From positions 17,625,750 to 17,689,749 of the forward strand of contig JAGTTD010000001.1 of assembly GCA_018398585.1 (NCBI GenBank): a DNA stretch of 64,000 nt. The letters run 5' to 3'. The position numbers were made by a program, and so were the translations under genes. The first letter of the stretch is position 1. The number at the start of each line of letters is the position of its first letter. Below are positions 48,801 to 60,800 of the stretch, piece by piece. Under the pieces are notes generated by a model. It was not told the DNA's origin. It saw nothing but the letters and a program-made list of their open reading frames with translations, and did no database searches. The DNA comes from Simmondsia chinensis. Lineage: Eukaryota > Streptophyta > Magnoliopsida > Caryophyllales > Simmondsiaceae.

Positions 48801-51800
48801 TGAGTTTCAGAAACTTGTCACTCGTTGCTCATTTGAGGATTTTGAGCACCAACGTGTCATAAGATATATTGGTGGTTTTAAATCTCATATTCAGGCAGAG
48901 TTATATGGTATGACATTTGAGTCTGTGGACATGGCTGCTTCCTATGCCATGAATGCAGAACGTAAATGGAAGATGCAACGGGAAGCTTTAGGTCCTCGGT
49001 CAGATATGGTTCCTAGAAGTTCTATCGTGTGTTATGGGTGTGGAGCTAAAGGACACCCAGCTCGAGATTGCCCTTTGAAGTTTAAAATGATGGTGACTCT
49101 AGTAGAGCCTAACTCATCTAATGATACCGCATTAGCTGAAGCTATTGAAGAAGAAACAGGTGAGTTAAAGGAAGAGATAGTTGAGGCAGTATTCAGGATC
49201 GGAAGATGAGACTAACAAAGATGAGAAGCTGATTATTTGTGTTGCTACTCTGCACCGCCCTAAGTCCAAGAATAAGGATCATAGACCTCCTGGATTGGGC
49301 ACTACGATTTTTAAACATGCTGGGGTAGCCGCATGGTGTGGACTTGAAACTCCCGTACATGCTATTGTTGACACAGGAGCTGCTTTTAATTTGATATCTA
49401 GATGAGTGGTACAAGAATTGGGAGTACCACAGGAACATTCCCGCCCTATTCGGCTCTTTGGTTTCCAACATGACGATGCTGGGAAGATCGTGTGCTCTAC
49501 AGTGAAGATTGATTTGAGACTTGGGAATTTGCTCTTTCCCACACGCTTTTTTATATGCGACCTTCTTGATTGTGATATCATTCTAGGACGTCCTTGGCAG
49601 TTCGATCATCGCATAACCTATAATGGATTTGACAACTCTGTGACGATTCCTGTTGATGGAGCTTATCATACTCCAAAGCCTTAATTGCTACAAGACTTAC
49701 CCAGGTCCACTTCACCACGTCGTTCATGCAGCCCTTCTTTTCATTCGAGGACGAACTATTCTTTTTCAAGACGGGGAGAATGATGCAGCATTGTTTTATT
49801 TAATTTAGTTTTTTTAGCTTATCTTATATTTAGAAAATTAGTTTTCTATTAGATTTGTGATTTATCTTATTAGTTTTCTATTAGGATTAGGATTTATCTT
49901 ATCTAATATCCTTTGAAGGTTTAGCTTTCTATAAATAGAGCTTTGTAATTTATTATTTTCAAGTTTTGAATGAATTAAAAAAATTGAGTTGTGTTTTCGA
50001 TTAGCAAGTTGTGCTACATCACCTGGGGTCTAGTTTCCCTATAGATTGGTGGGTAAAAGCAGAACATCCAAAGACACGCAATTCAGAGTAATTATCAGGT
50101 TTTCCAAACCTCAATTGTTCTGGTGTTTTCAAATGTATAGCTGTAGAGGGAGATTTGTTAATCAAATATGTAGCAGTGTTAACTACCTCTTTGTAGAAAT
50201 ACTTTTTTAATCCAGAAGAAAACAACATACATCTTACTCTATCTAGTAAGGTTTTATTCGTTCTTTCAGGCACACCATTTTGTTGGGGTGTTTTCCTAAC
50301 TGTGTGATGTCATTTAATACCATGTCACATAGAGCATCAAGCTTAAAGTTCATAAATTTTAAGCCATTATCAATTCTTAAAACCTTAATCTAGTGTCATG
50401 TTTTATTTTCAACCGAGTTTTTCCATTTTAAAAAGGTCTCAAAAAAGTCATCCTCCCCCCCCCAAAAAAAAAAAAGATACACTCATACTTTCCTAGAGAA
50501 ATCATGGACTATAGACAGAAAGTAATGAGCTCCACCTATTGTAGGAACCCTAGAAGGCCCCCACAAGTTAGAGTGAATGTAATCAACATGACCATTAGAT
50601 GTATGCACACTAGTAGTAAAGGCTAGTCTATGATGCTTGCCAAAGATGCATTGATAACAGAAATCAAATTTAGACACACCATCGGGACCCAACAATCCGT
50701 GTTTACTCAACTCAAACAGTCCTCTCTCATATATGTGGCTTAACCTCTTATGCCAAAGGTTTGTTTTGTCATGTTTATCATTCTTGACTGAACAAGACTC
50801 ACCATGAACCACCTCACCTCTTAGGACATATAGACCATTCTTGATACTAGGGAGCCCTTATGGCTTTTCATCTCACCTGACCAGCTCTCAAGGTCAACCC
50901 TATTTGGTCTAATTATCCAAGTGATATAAGGTTCCTTTGAAGTTCAGGGACATATCTTACACCACCTAGGACATAGTTGGACCCTCTTAACACCCTAATA
51001 CGCACAAAACCAACACCAACAACCTTGCACTCATGGTTATTACCTAAAAGGACCTTTCCTTCATTGACAGACTTGTAATTAGTAATCACGTTCAGATGTC
51101 ATATGAAAACTACAACCTGAATCCATGACCCATTCATGCATTGTTAATTTAGAAGAAGCAACTAAGACATCTCCAGACTCGTAGCATTTTACGTATGAAT
51201 AGTCTCTTCTACCTTTATATGATGAACGGTTCTTACGGTTGCCTGTTTTCTTGTTATTATTGTTATCTCTAATCTTGGATCTAGCCCTAGCTAACAGTCC
51301 TTCACCATTGTTATTATTGGTTACAGGATACTTTCCATCATGTTTTAGTTCCACAATCTTGGACCTAAGAGCATATTCTACTTCATTTAGGGTAATAGTC
51401 TTACACCCATATCTTAAAGTATCTTTAAAAGCCCTCTAATGTTTTGGTTAAGAACTTAGAAGGATCACAGCCTGAACCTCATCAGGCACTGTAACACTTG
51501 CATTATTTAGGTCCTTTAACAGTTTATGGAACTCATCTAAAGAATCCTCTAAGGGTCTATTTTCGTCCATCCTAAACGTGTGAAATTTTGCCAAAAAGAG
51601 TATCTTATTGGCTAGGGACTTAGTTTTATAAATGTCTTCTAGCTTGACCCAAAGAACAGCGACAATTTTCTCAGAACTAGCTTTAGCTAAAATAGAATTA
51701 TCGAGGCAGAGTAAGAGATTAGCATATGCAAGAGATTCAACTTGTACCTTCTCCTTATCAGTTAAGCCTTCTGGCTTGTCTTTCTTTGGAAGGAATGCAG

Positions 51801-54800
51801 AACTGGCACCAATGGACATCAAGAGGTCCATAACCTTGACTTTTCATAGTCATTTTTCCCGTTGTTCTTTTGTATATCATGCATAGCTGGAGCCATTTCT
51901 TGAATCTTTACACAATCAAGTGCTTTGATACCAATTGTTGGTGCTTATCTTAGAAATGACTTATGTTAACACGATTTACAATCCAAAAGACTTACAACCG
52001 AAAGATGAGTGACTCTAGTTGAACCTAACTCATCTAATGATAAGGCCCCAACTCGACTTTGAAGGAGAAGAAACAATAGAATTAAAGGAATAGCTAGTAG
52101 ATGTAGTTGAATGCTCTAGGTTGGAAGATGAGAACAACAAATATGATGAGTTGACTATTTTTGTTGTTATTCCTCTCCACCCTAAGTTGAAGAACAGGAA
52201 TTCTAGGCCTCCCGGATCACATATTGCTATTTAAATATACTAGGGTAACCATTGGGTTGTTAAATTTCTCTGGGCCTTTAGGCCCGACCCATAGATTTGG
52301 CACACATGAGATCCACATATAAGCCCAAGTAGGATTCCATCCTAAAACCAATTGGCAATATGTGGAGTAACCCATTAGGCTTATAAATTGATTTCTTCAC
52401 TCTCATAACTCCAATGTGGGATTTTACTACATAGACTCACACGTGGAGCTCTCAACACTCCCCTTCACATGTGAGTTTATATTGAGCGCACCCCTTGCGT
52501 TATCCAATCAAACTAGATCCAACATACTGGAGAGGCCCTTGGAGCACCAAATATAAATGCACTCCTCTTTCTAAGGACAAGGTGCCAACAAATAAGAGTT
52601 TAGGATCATTCACCCCCTTTGATACCATGTTGAATTTAGGCCCAACCCCCATAGTTGGCATACATGAGATTCACATATAAGCCCAAGTGGGATTCTATCA
52701 TAAAACCAAGTGGCAATCGGTGGAGTAACCTATTAGGTTTATAAATTGATCTCTTCACTCTCACAACTCCAATATGGGATTCTAATATATAGACTCACAT
52801 GTAGAGTTTTCAACAGAGGACATGAAACACTTATACATACTGTTCTTGACATGAGGGCTGCTTTTAATTTGATGTTTAGAAGGGTTTTCCAAGATTTAAG
52901 AGTCCACAGTAAAGTTCCCACCCTATTCGACATTTTGGTTTCTAGCATGACAATATTGTGAAAACTTGTTCTTCACTGTATGCTTTTTGTGTGCGACCTT
53001 CATGATTCTGTTACTGACCTAGGGAGTCACTAGTAAAAGAATTATTTAATTACCTCCTCTATGATTTAATTAGCTTAATATTGTCGTCACTGTTGTTGCT
53101 ATTAAAATTTTCACGTAACAGTTCAAATGGCGCTTAATGAAGAAAGCTTCACAAGTCATCTACTTGCACTTGTCCTTGAAGAAGCGTGCTATTATTGAGG
53201 AATTCCATGAGAAACAAGAGCAGGTTTGTCTTTGAATTTGTTCTAACTAGCTCTGTCTTTTGATCGGTGTAACCATATTTTATGGAAAAATGGAAATTAC
53301 CGGATGTAAGGTGTTTAGTTCACTAGAATTTACTTGGGGCTTGTTTGGTACCCTTCCATGTTTATAGTTTTGGTTTTTTGAGAAATTTCGACATAATTTT
53401 GAAAACAACTTTTTTTTTTTTTTTTGGCTTTTGTTTTCAATTTTCACTAAACCTAGAAAAAAAGATGAAAGTATATAAAATAGAAACAAACTCGTTCTCT
53501 AACTATAGATTTTAGTTTGTCAAAAATCAAAAACTGTAGTAGAAAGTGATATCCAATATGCCTTTAATTTTTTGTCTCTGATTCTCCCTGTGTTTTTCAA
53601 TCAAAATTGAGAAATCAGGAAACTTTTGGTAATTGAAGAAAACATAGAAAAATGTGATCCTTAATTACAAAGGATAACATGAAAAAAAAAAAAAAAAAAA
53701 AAATCTTCCACGTTTGAAATGTTGAAGTGAAAACAGAACTATAAAATCACGCTTTCTTGAAAAAGTGGAAAAATGGGTCTTATGAACTCATTTTTCAGGA
53801 AAACGAGGGGGTTTTGGAAAATATTCTTGAAAAACCTGGAAATTTCATGAAGTGAATATATCATAGGTGTTGGGTTTCTTTATGTTCAACGCCTACTGAC
53901 TAGTGTGCCCATTGTACCTCAAAGGTCAAAGAATGGCTTCAACACATAGGAATAGTAGATCATACACTTACGCATGATGATGGGGACTTTGATGATGCTG
54001 CTGTTCGTTTCCATCAGGAAGGGAGTTCAAGACAAAGGTCATTAATTTTCATTTTTTGTTCTTTTAGATTGTCTTTCTATGTAATATCCTATAAAGATCC
54101 ATATGCTATTATGTACTTTGTATGCAGATATGTGCCCTCTAGGGCTGCTCTCCCTATCATTCGTCCATCACTCAGGCGACAGCAGTCGATCTCCGACAAA
54201 GCAAAAGTTGCAATGCAAGGATATTTGAATCACATCCTAGGCAACCTAGATATTGTAAATTCTCGAGAGGTCAGTACACATTTTCATGTATTGCACATGT
54301 GATGCTCCTGTTGTGAAAGAACAATCATTGTGCTCCTTTTTATTAATTTTTGCGGTTTCATTGTGGGATTCTAAAGCCCTGTTGTGAGAGGTCAGGCTGC
54401 ATATATTTCATCCCCCAACACCCTGCCTTGGCCGGCACTGGGTTTGTTGTTGTATTGTGGGTTTCCATTAAGGATAGCACCCTATGGGGGTTAGGTTGCA
54501 TATATTTCATCCCCCAACACCCCACCTTGACCGGCACTGGGTTTGTTGTTGTTGATGTTGTTGTATTCTAGGTTTCTAGAGTGAAATCCACCATTCAAGT
54601 TTTGTTGCAAATTCAACTGTGGACCACCTTTTTTGTTGTCTTTCAGATTGTTAGTTTTCATGTGAGGAACTTAAAGATTCAGGAGTCGGCTTTTGGTTTT
54701 CCATTCCAAAATGATGTGTCTTTGGCATATATTTTTTCAAAACACTTCCTGAGTATAATGATTTCTTTGTCTTTATGTACAATTGTTCTTGCCATCATGA

Positions 54801-57800
54801 GGTGTTTGGTTGTACTTCCGTACATATAAACTGCAGCATCTATTTCTCTCTCCTTAGTTGTATAGCTTCTGTGTAGAGCTATGGTTGCAAAATAAACTAA
54901 AGAATTACATAACTCAACTTTTTCCTGGTAATGGACACTACGTATCCAGTCTTGTAGATATCCTTAATACTTATAGCTATTTAGATTGTGGTTCTGGAGC
55001 AAAATTATCCGGTGAGGCTTCTACTGTTCCGGACATTGTGGGAGTAACTCTTCCTTTACGGAGTAAATAGTAGGTGCTGTGGGAAAGAGGTGTAGATGGA
55101 TGTGAAATATTCAGAGAAGGGTAAGTGTTAAAATAGAGGAAAATATAGAATAGACAATATGAGAATTAGGCTGCTGACTTGTCATAAATGTGGAAGAAAA
55201 AAAGATAAAATACAAATACAAGCATGATATACATAGGATAGAATACAAAAGAGTAAGACCGAATCAAATTAAATTTGTATTACGGAGTAAATAGTAGGTG
55301 TAGGCCATGCTCGATGCCCATACTTGACAAGCTAAATGTGACGGGCCTAAGTTTCGAAAAGGGCTACCTAGAGTAGAGTGAAGCCGTCTAAGAAGAAAAT
55401 GGCTACCTACTCAAAAGAGTGAAGCTATCTAGAGTGAAGCCATTGAGGACGACGGTTGCGTAGTGTGGTGGTTAGACATAGTCAAAAAGATATTTGGGCA
55501 AAAATAGATGAATCCCACATCAGTGGGAGGGTTTATGCAATACCACTTTATATACCTAAGGAGTTACTCCACCTATTACCAATTGGTTTAAGGATGGAAC
55601 CTCCTTTGTTATGTAGCATAAGACATTACCAATTGTGGAGTGAAAGTTTGGACCGAACATTACATGTGCCGTCCACTTGTAACTTTGGCCTTGGCAGGGG
55701 AAGGAGTTCGAGTGTTAGTCCAAAGGAGCTTGAATGTGAAACTCTGCACACCGTAATTCCTAGTTGCATTAAAAGCATAATAAGAGGGAGATGCCTTGAA
55801 GTACACTAGAAGGGATGATGGCCTAGTGATGGCGAGAGAGTTTGTGAGTGGACGGACAAACCCAAGAGGGAGGCATCAACATTAGCGGATCGGAAATGGC
55901 CTTGGTAGAAAGAGGAGCAACAGTGGCACTCCAACAGATGGGGCAGCTGTGTCAGTTGATTGTAGGGTTGGGTTTTCAAAAGGTTAGAGTTAGAGTTTTC
56001 TATGAGTTTTAATACCATGTTAAAACTAGGAGAAACACAAAATATACAACTTGAGAATTAAGGTTGCGAGCTTGTCATATATATAGACAGAAAAAGATAA
56101 AATCCAAATAGAATATGAAAGAGTTTATTAATGAATGAAACTTCCTAGATAATTTTGTATTTGACAATAGTAAGTATAAGAATTTTTTATTTCAGTGGTG
56201 TAAACATTGTGTAAAAAGAACAAAAAAGCAATCCAATAGTATAGAAGTTCTACCGCACAGTTGATTATAGATTTTGGAAAGCAATATTATTCACGCATTG
56301 TCATCGTTTGAAACAAAACGTTGCTCTATTTCATGGTATTATATATTACAAAGTTGTAACAATGTAATTTTTCATGATCTCATGAGCTTATCCAATTGAT
56401 GTGCTTAAATGTGTTGCGTTTGATGTTAAGATGTTAGTCACAGTCATTTACAGCGTTTTCTATAACTTTTTCTTAATAGTTTTTAGTTTTTAAGAAACTA
56501 AAAACAAGATTGTAAAATGATTTTCTTTCTGGATTTGATTTTTTGCGCTCTATTTTTGTTCAAATTAGGAAAAAAATAAAAAAACGGGGAAGATCAAAAT
56601 TATAAAAAAAAGTTATTTTCAAATCCTAATTTTTAGATTATGAAAAACTAAAAATTACAAATAAAAAGTGATGTCAGACATGGCCTTTATAAATTAAGTT
56701 ATGATTCTTAATTTTAATTCCATGTTGTCTGTTGGCTTGCTATTTAACACTGGAGTTTTCATACAGTCAATTGAGTTTGATCATTTTTGTGTTTTCATTT
56801 AGTATAGTTTATATGCAATTGCGATTCTTTTTTGCCACCTAAAGGGTTGAAGTGCATGATCCTATTGCGATTCTTTTTTGCCACCTAAAGGATTGAAGTG
56901 CATTATCCTAAACCTAAGTTTTATGAAACTAAGCACAAGAACTAGAACCCTTATTATAATAGGAGAACGAAACAATAGAATTACAACTCTAAACCCTAAT
57001 CCAATTTTGACCTCAATTTCTTGCTTGAATTCCAGTACATTAGTGTACATAAAATATGTACATATAATTCGAGTGTTATTGTCAAGAAAAAAAATGTGAT
57101 TGTTAGAATAATGATATGATTTATAGTGAATAATAACCACAAAGTTTCACCTAATTTTTAGATTATGAAAAACTAAAAATTACAAATAAAAAGTGATGTC
57201 AGACATGTCCTTTATAAATTCAGTTATGATTCTTAATTTTAATTCCATGTTGTCTGTTGGCTTGCTATTTAACACTGGAGTTTTCATATAGTCAATTGAG
57301 TTTGATCATTTTTTTGTTTTCATTTAGTACAGTTTATATGCAATTGCGATTCTTTTTTGCCACCTAAAGGGGTGAAGTGCATGATACTATTGCGATTCTT
57401 TTTTGCCACCTAAAGGATTGAAGTGCATTATCCTAAAACTAAGTTTTATGAAACTAAGCACAAGAACTAGAACCCTTATTATAATAGGAGAACGAAACAA
57501 TAGAATTAGAACTCTAAACCCTGATCCAATTTTGACCTCAATTTCTTGCTTGAATTCCAGTACATTAGTGTACATAAAATATGTACATATAATTCGAGTG
57601 TTAGTGTCAAGAAAAAAAATGTGATTGTTAGAATAATGATATGATTTATAGTGAATAATAACCACAAAGTTTCACCTAATTTTTAGATTATGAAAAACTA
57701 CAAATAAAAAGTGATGTCAGACATGTCCTTTATAAATTAAGTTATGATTCTTAATTTTAGTTCTATGTTGTCTGTTGGCTTGCTATTTAACACTGGAGTT

Positions 57801-60800
57801 TTCATATAGTCAATTGAGTTTGATCATTTTTTTGTTTTCATTTAGTACAGTTTATATGCAATTGCGATTCTTTTTTGCCACCTAAAGGGTTGAAGTGCAT
57901 GATCCTATTGCGATTCTTTTTTGCCACCTAAAGGATTGAAGTGCATTATCCTAAAACTAAGTTTTATGAAACTAAGCACAAGAACTAGAACCCTTATTAT
58001 AATTGGAGAACGAAACAATAGAATTAGAACTCTAAACCCTAATCCAATTTTGACCTCAATTTATTGCTTGAATTCCAGTACATTAGTGTACATAAAATAT
58101 GTACATATAATTAGAGTGTTATTGTCAAGAAAAAAAATGTGATTGTTAGAATAATGATATGATTTATAGTGAATAATAACCACAAAGTTTCACAAGTTTT
58201 TTTTTTTTGACGTTAACATTTTTGATGTAGTAAATTATCGGAAAGAAAAAAGAAAAAAAACTGTTGCTTCTATAACTTCCAGCACTATGGTCAAAATGGT
58301 TAGGTGCTTTTTTTCCACTATATCAAGTGAAAGAAAGAGGAATGAAAAAACTGCTGCATACGCCATCAATTGGGTTTTTGAAGGGTGGTTTGACACTTGA
58401 GAAAGGCATTCAGTTTCTGTTCTGTAAGTGTGAAGTTGCCTGTTACCAGATATGGTCTCCTTTCTGATGTGCTATTTCATTTGTTTGTTGCTTTCCTGAC
58501 GCATTGTCGTTGTTACATAAACTGTTGCATTTTGTTTACTAGCTGCTATGTTTCACATGTAGAATAAGGTGTTCTGCATTGCAGGTCTGCAAATTTCTGG
58601 AGGTTTCAAAGCTATCATTTCTAAGAGAGTATGGCCCTAAGCTGAAGGAGGATTATGTACTGGTGAAACACCTGCATAAAGTTTGGAGGAAAGATGTGGA
58701 TAGGGAATGTCTTCCATGCCGGTTGTTTTGCTGTTGTGATAACAATTGGCAGAAAGTAATTTATATATCCCTCCATTCACTTCTTTGGAATTTGATTTTA
58801 TTTAACATCTTACAGCCTGATTGATTGGAAAATCTTGCAGAAGCTGATGAGGCTAAACCTTATTTTAGGATCCCTTATTTACTTTTTTTAGTTTTGTTTT
58901 ATCTTGATAAAAAGGATTGGGTCGATCCGACTTAAGCCTATAGGGTTTAATGCATGTTTAAGAATACACATACTGAGGTTTGTTCTGCTAAAAATTGTCT
59001 CCTTTACAAAATTGTTGTGTTCCCCTTGTGACAGTGGGCTTAGACTAAACCACATAAATTTGGTGTTTGCTATTATATTCCTTTCCCCTATCTTGTGCCT
59101 GCTAATTTGATTTAGGGTCTGGTGTATGTGGTTTTGGTCTCAACAACTCACTGACTTGTCCTCCAATGCAAATTATAACCTTATTGACAATTATAGGCTG
59201 CATAAAGTGCAATATATATTTTGAAATTTCATGAATTTGTACTTGCCACGAATTGAAGGGCAATTTATCCTTATGTAGGTGTGGGTTGTACTAAAACCTG
59301 GGTTTTTGGCCTTTCTGGAAGATCCTTTCAGCGTCAAGCTCTTGGATATAATCGTTTTTGATATACTTCCATCCCTGACTAAAAACGAGGATGAAAAACT
59401 ATATTTGGCTTACGAGATGAAGGAACGCAAACCCTTGCGTTACTCATTCAAGGTAAGATGTTATAATCTCTACTTCTCGTGTACCTGTAATTCCCTTCAA
59501 GGATCCCAGTTTATCTTTTTCCTCCTTCCTCTTTTGTATAAGTGATATATACATGATCTTTTTGTAGTCACTGCTTCTTTAAGTACTTTGTTCTGGTAAC
59601 CTGGGAGATACAACTTTAGCAATACAAAGTTTACTTATGGGTATATCTTCGTTCAGTTTGTTCGTAGAAACCATATAACTTGACAATCTGAAATAGCAGA
59701 TTAGTTCGGGAGTTTGAGCATGATGCTCATGTTGTTGCTTTTCTGTAGAAATGGGAAGTGCTCTATATATTTCAATTCTAAAGGGCCTTCACATTAGAGA
59801 AAAAGCACTGACTAGTATAGTAGAATTTGCTCTTATTGGACTGAAAGGGCATCTGTTTTCATGGACTCTTCTGCTTGTCGTTTATGTTACTCTTCATGTA
59901 ATCTGCATTACCCGGACTTGATCCAAGAAACCTCACGGGTCAAGTGGTAAAACTATTAACATTGAGGCACTAGGAAAGGAGGTCACAGGTTCGTATTTTG
60001 TTGAACCTACTTATCTTTATCTACTAAAAATTATCAATTTTTGTTCTTTGGAGATTCAGGCATCTAGCTATGTATCCACAAGGCCTCTGCAACATCTAGA
60101 GCATTTGTTTTGAGATCAAACCATGTACCACATTGCAGGGAATGCTGTACTGTATCTTGAAGTTGGTTATTATTCATGTGAGCTAAGCAACCCATAATAT
60201 CAAAAATTCTGTGAATCAACTAATAGATTTGTTGCATTTTCTTAATACTGGATGTGTGATAATCTGATTTTCATTTGCATTTCGAAACTGTCCCAAGCAT
60301 ACGAATACTAATGCATGCATGTCATGCCTATCTTTGCATATTTTCTTATATGTAACTGTTGTGAATAACGACTTTCCATCAATATCCCTCCATTGACTGC
60401 AGTAAAATACAAGTGTACCTTATAAAATTGTAAATATTACAAGATTTCTAGTGGGAACTGGAGCGTAAGCTTGAGAACATCTAGCAGTAGCAAAGTGAAA
60501 GATTGGGTTTCTGCGATTAACGATGCTGTCCAAAGGCCTCCCGAGGGGTGGTGTCATCCTCATCAGTTTGGTTCTTTTGCTCCCCAAAGGGGGTTGACTG
60601 AAGATGGTAGTGAAGCTCAATGGTTCATAGATGGGCAGGCAGCCTTCGATGCTATTGCTACAGCAATAGAGAACGCCAAATCAGAGGTTAGTTTCTAGCA
60701 AATTCATTACCATTTCATTAATGGTTAATCTATAATAAACTTGTTTGCTTTGTATGCTCTGTCTTATCCATTATGTAAGTATATTCTTTCTCTCTTAATA

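Larger units (their letters stand above)
47646..50021 (+). mobile_element. Gag-protease gypsy element, non-autonomous, young
   Basis: LTRs of 241 bp at 47646-47886 and 49781-50021 differ at only two or three positions by my reading. The flanking CTTGG/CCTGG is a 5-bp duplication with one mismatch; comparison with the uninterrupted C2a copy confirms the insertion site. The primer binding site is TTTGGTATCGGTGCTC (47887 onward) and the purine tract lies before 49781. The interior holds gag and protease only. Confidence 0.85.
44827..52003 (-). mobile_element. C2b: Ty1/copia, same family as C2a in opposite orientation
   Basis: Read on the minus strand it begins with only about 60 bases of 5' LTR (51943-52003), then the primer binding site TTGGTATCAAAGC, gag, protease, integrase, RT and RNase H remnants, and a 3' LTR (44827-45617). 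It is interrupted at 47646-50021 by a gypsy element. Its coding parts mirror C2a, so the two form a large inverted repeat. Confidence 0.8.
39883..53121 (+). other. PLD zeta intron 1, 13.2 kb, filled with retroelements
   Basis: The donor is CAG|GTATAC and the acceptor TTTTCACGTAACAG|TTC, both in phase 0. Its content is two inverted copia copies, two generations of a gag-protease gypsy family and a TRIM. The first 450 bases and the last 90 bases look unique. Confidence 0.8.

Noticed and set aside
56878..58142. Three parallel 73-codon frames and their minus partners
   Set aside because: They are the same sequence in three tandem 525-bp repeats in an intron. There is no recognisable protein.
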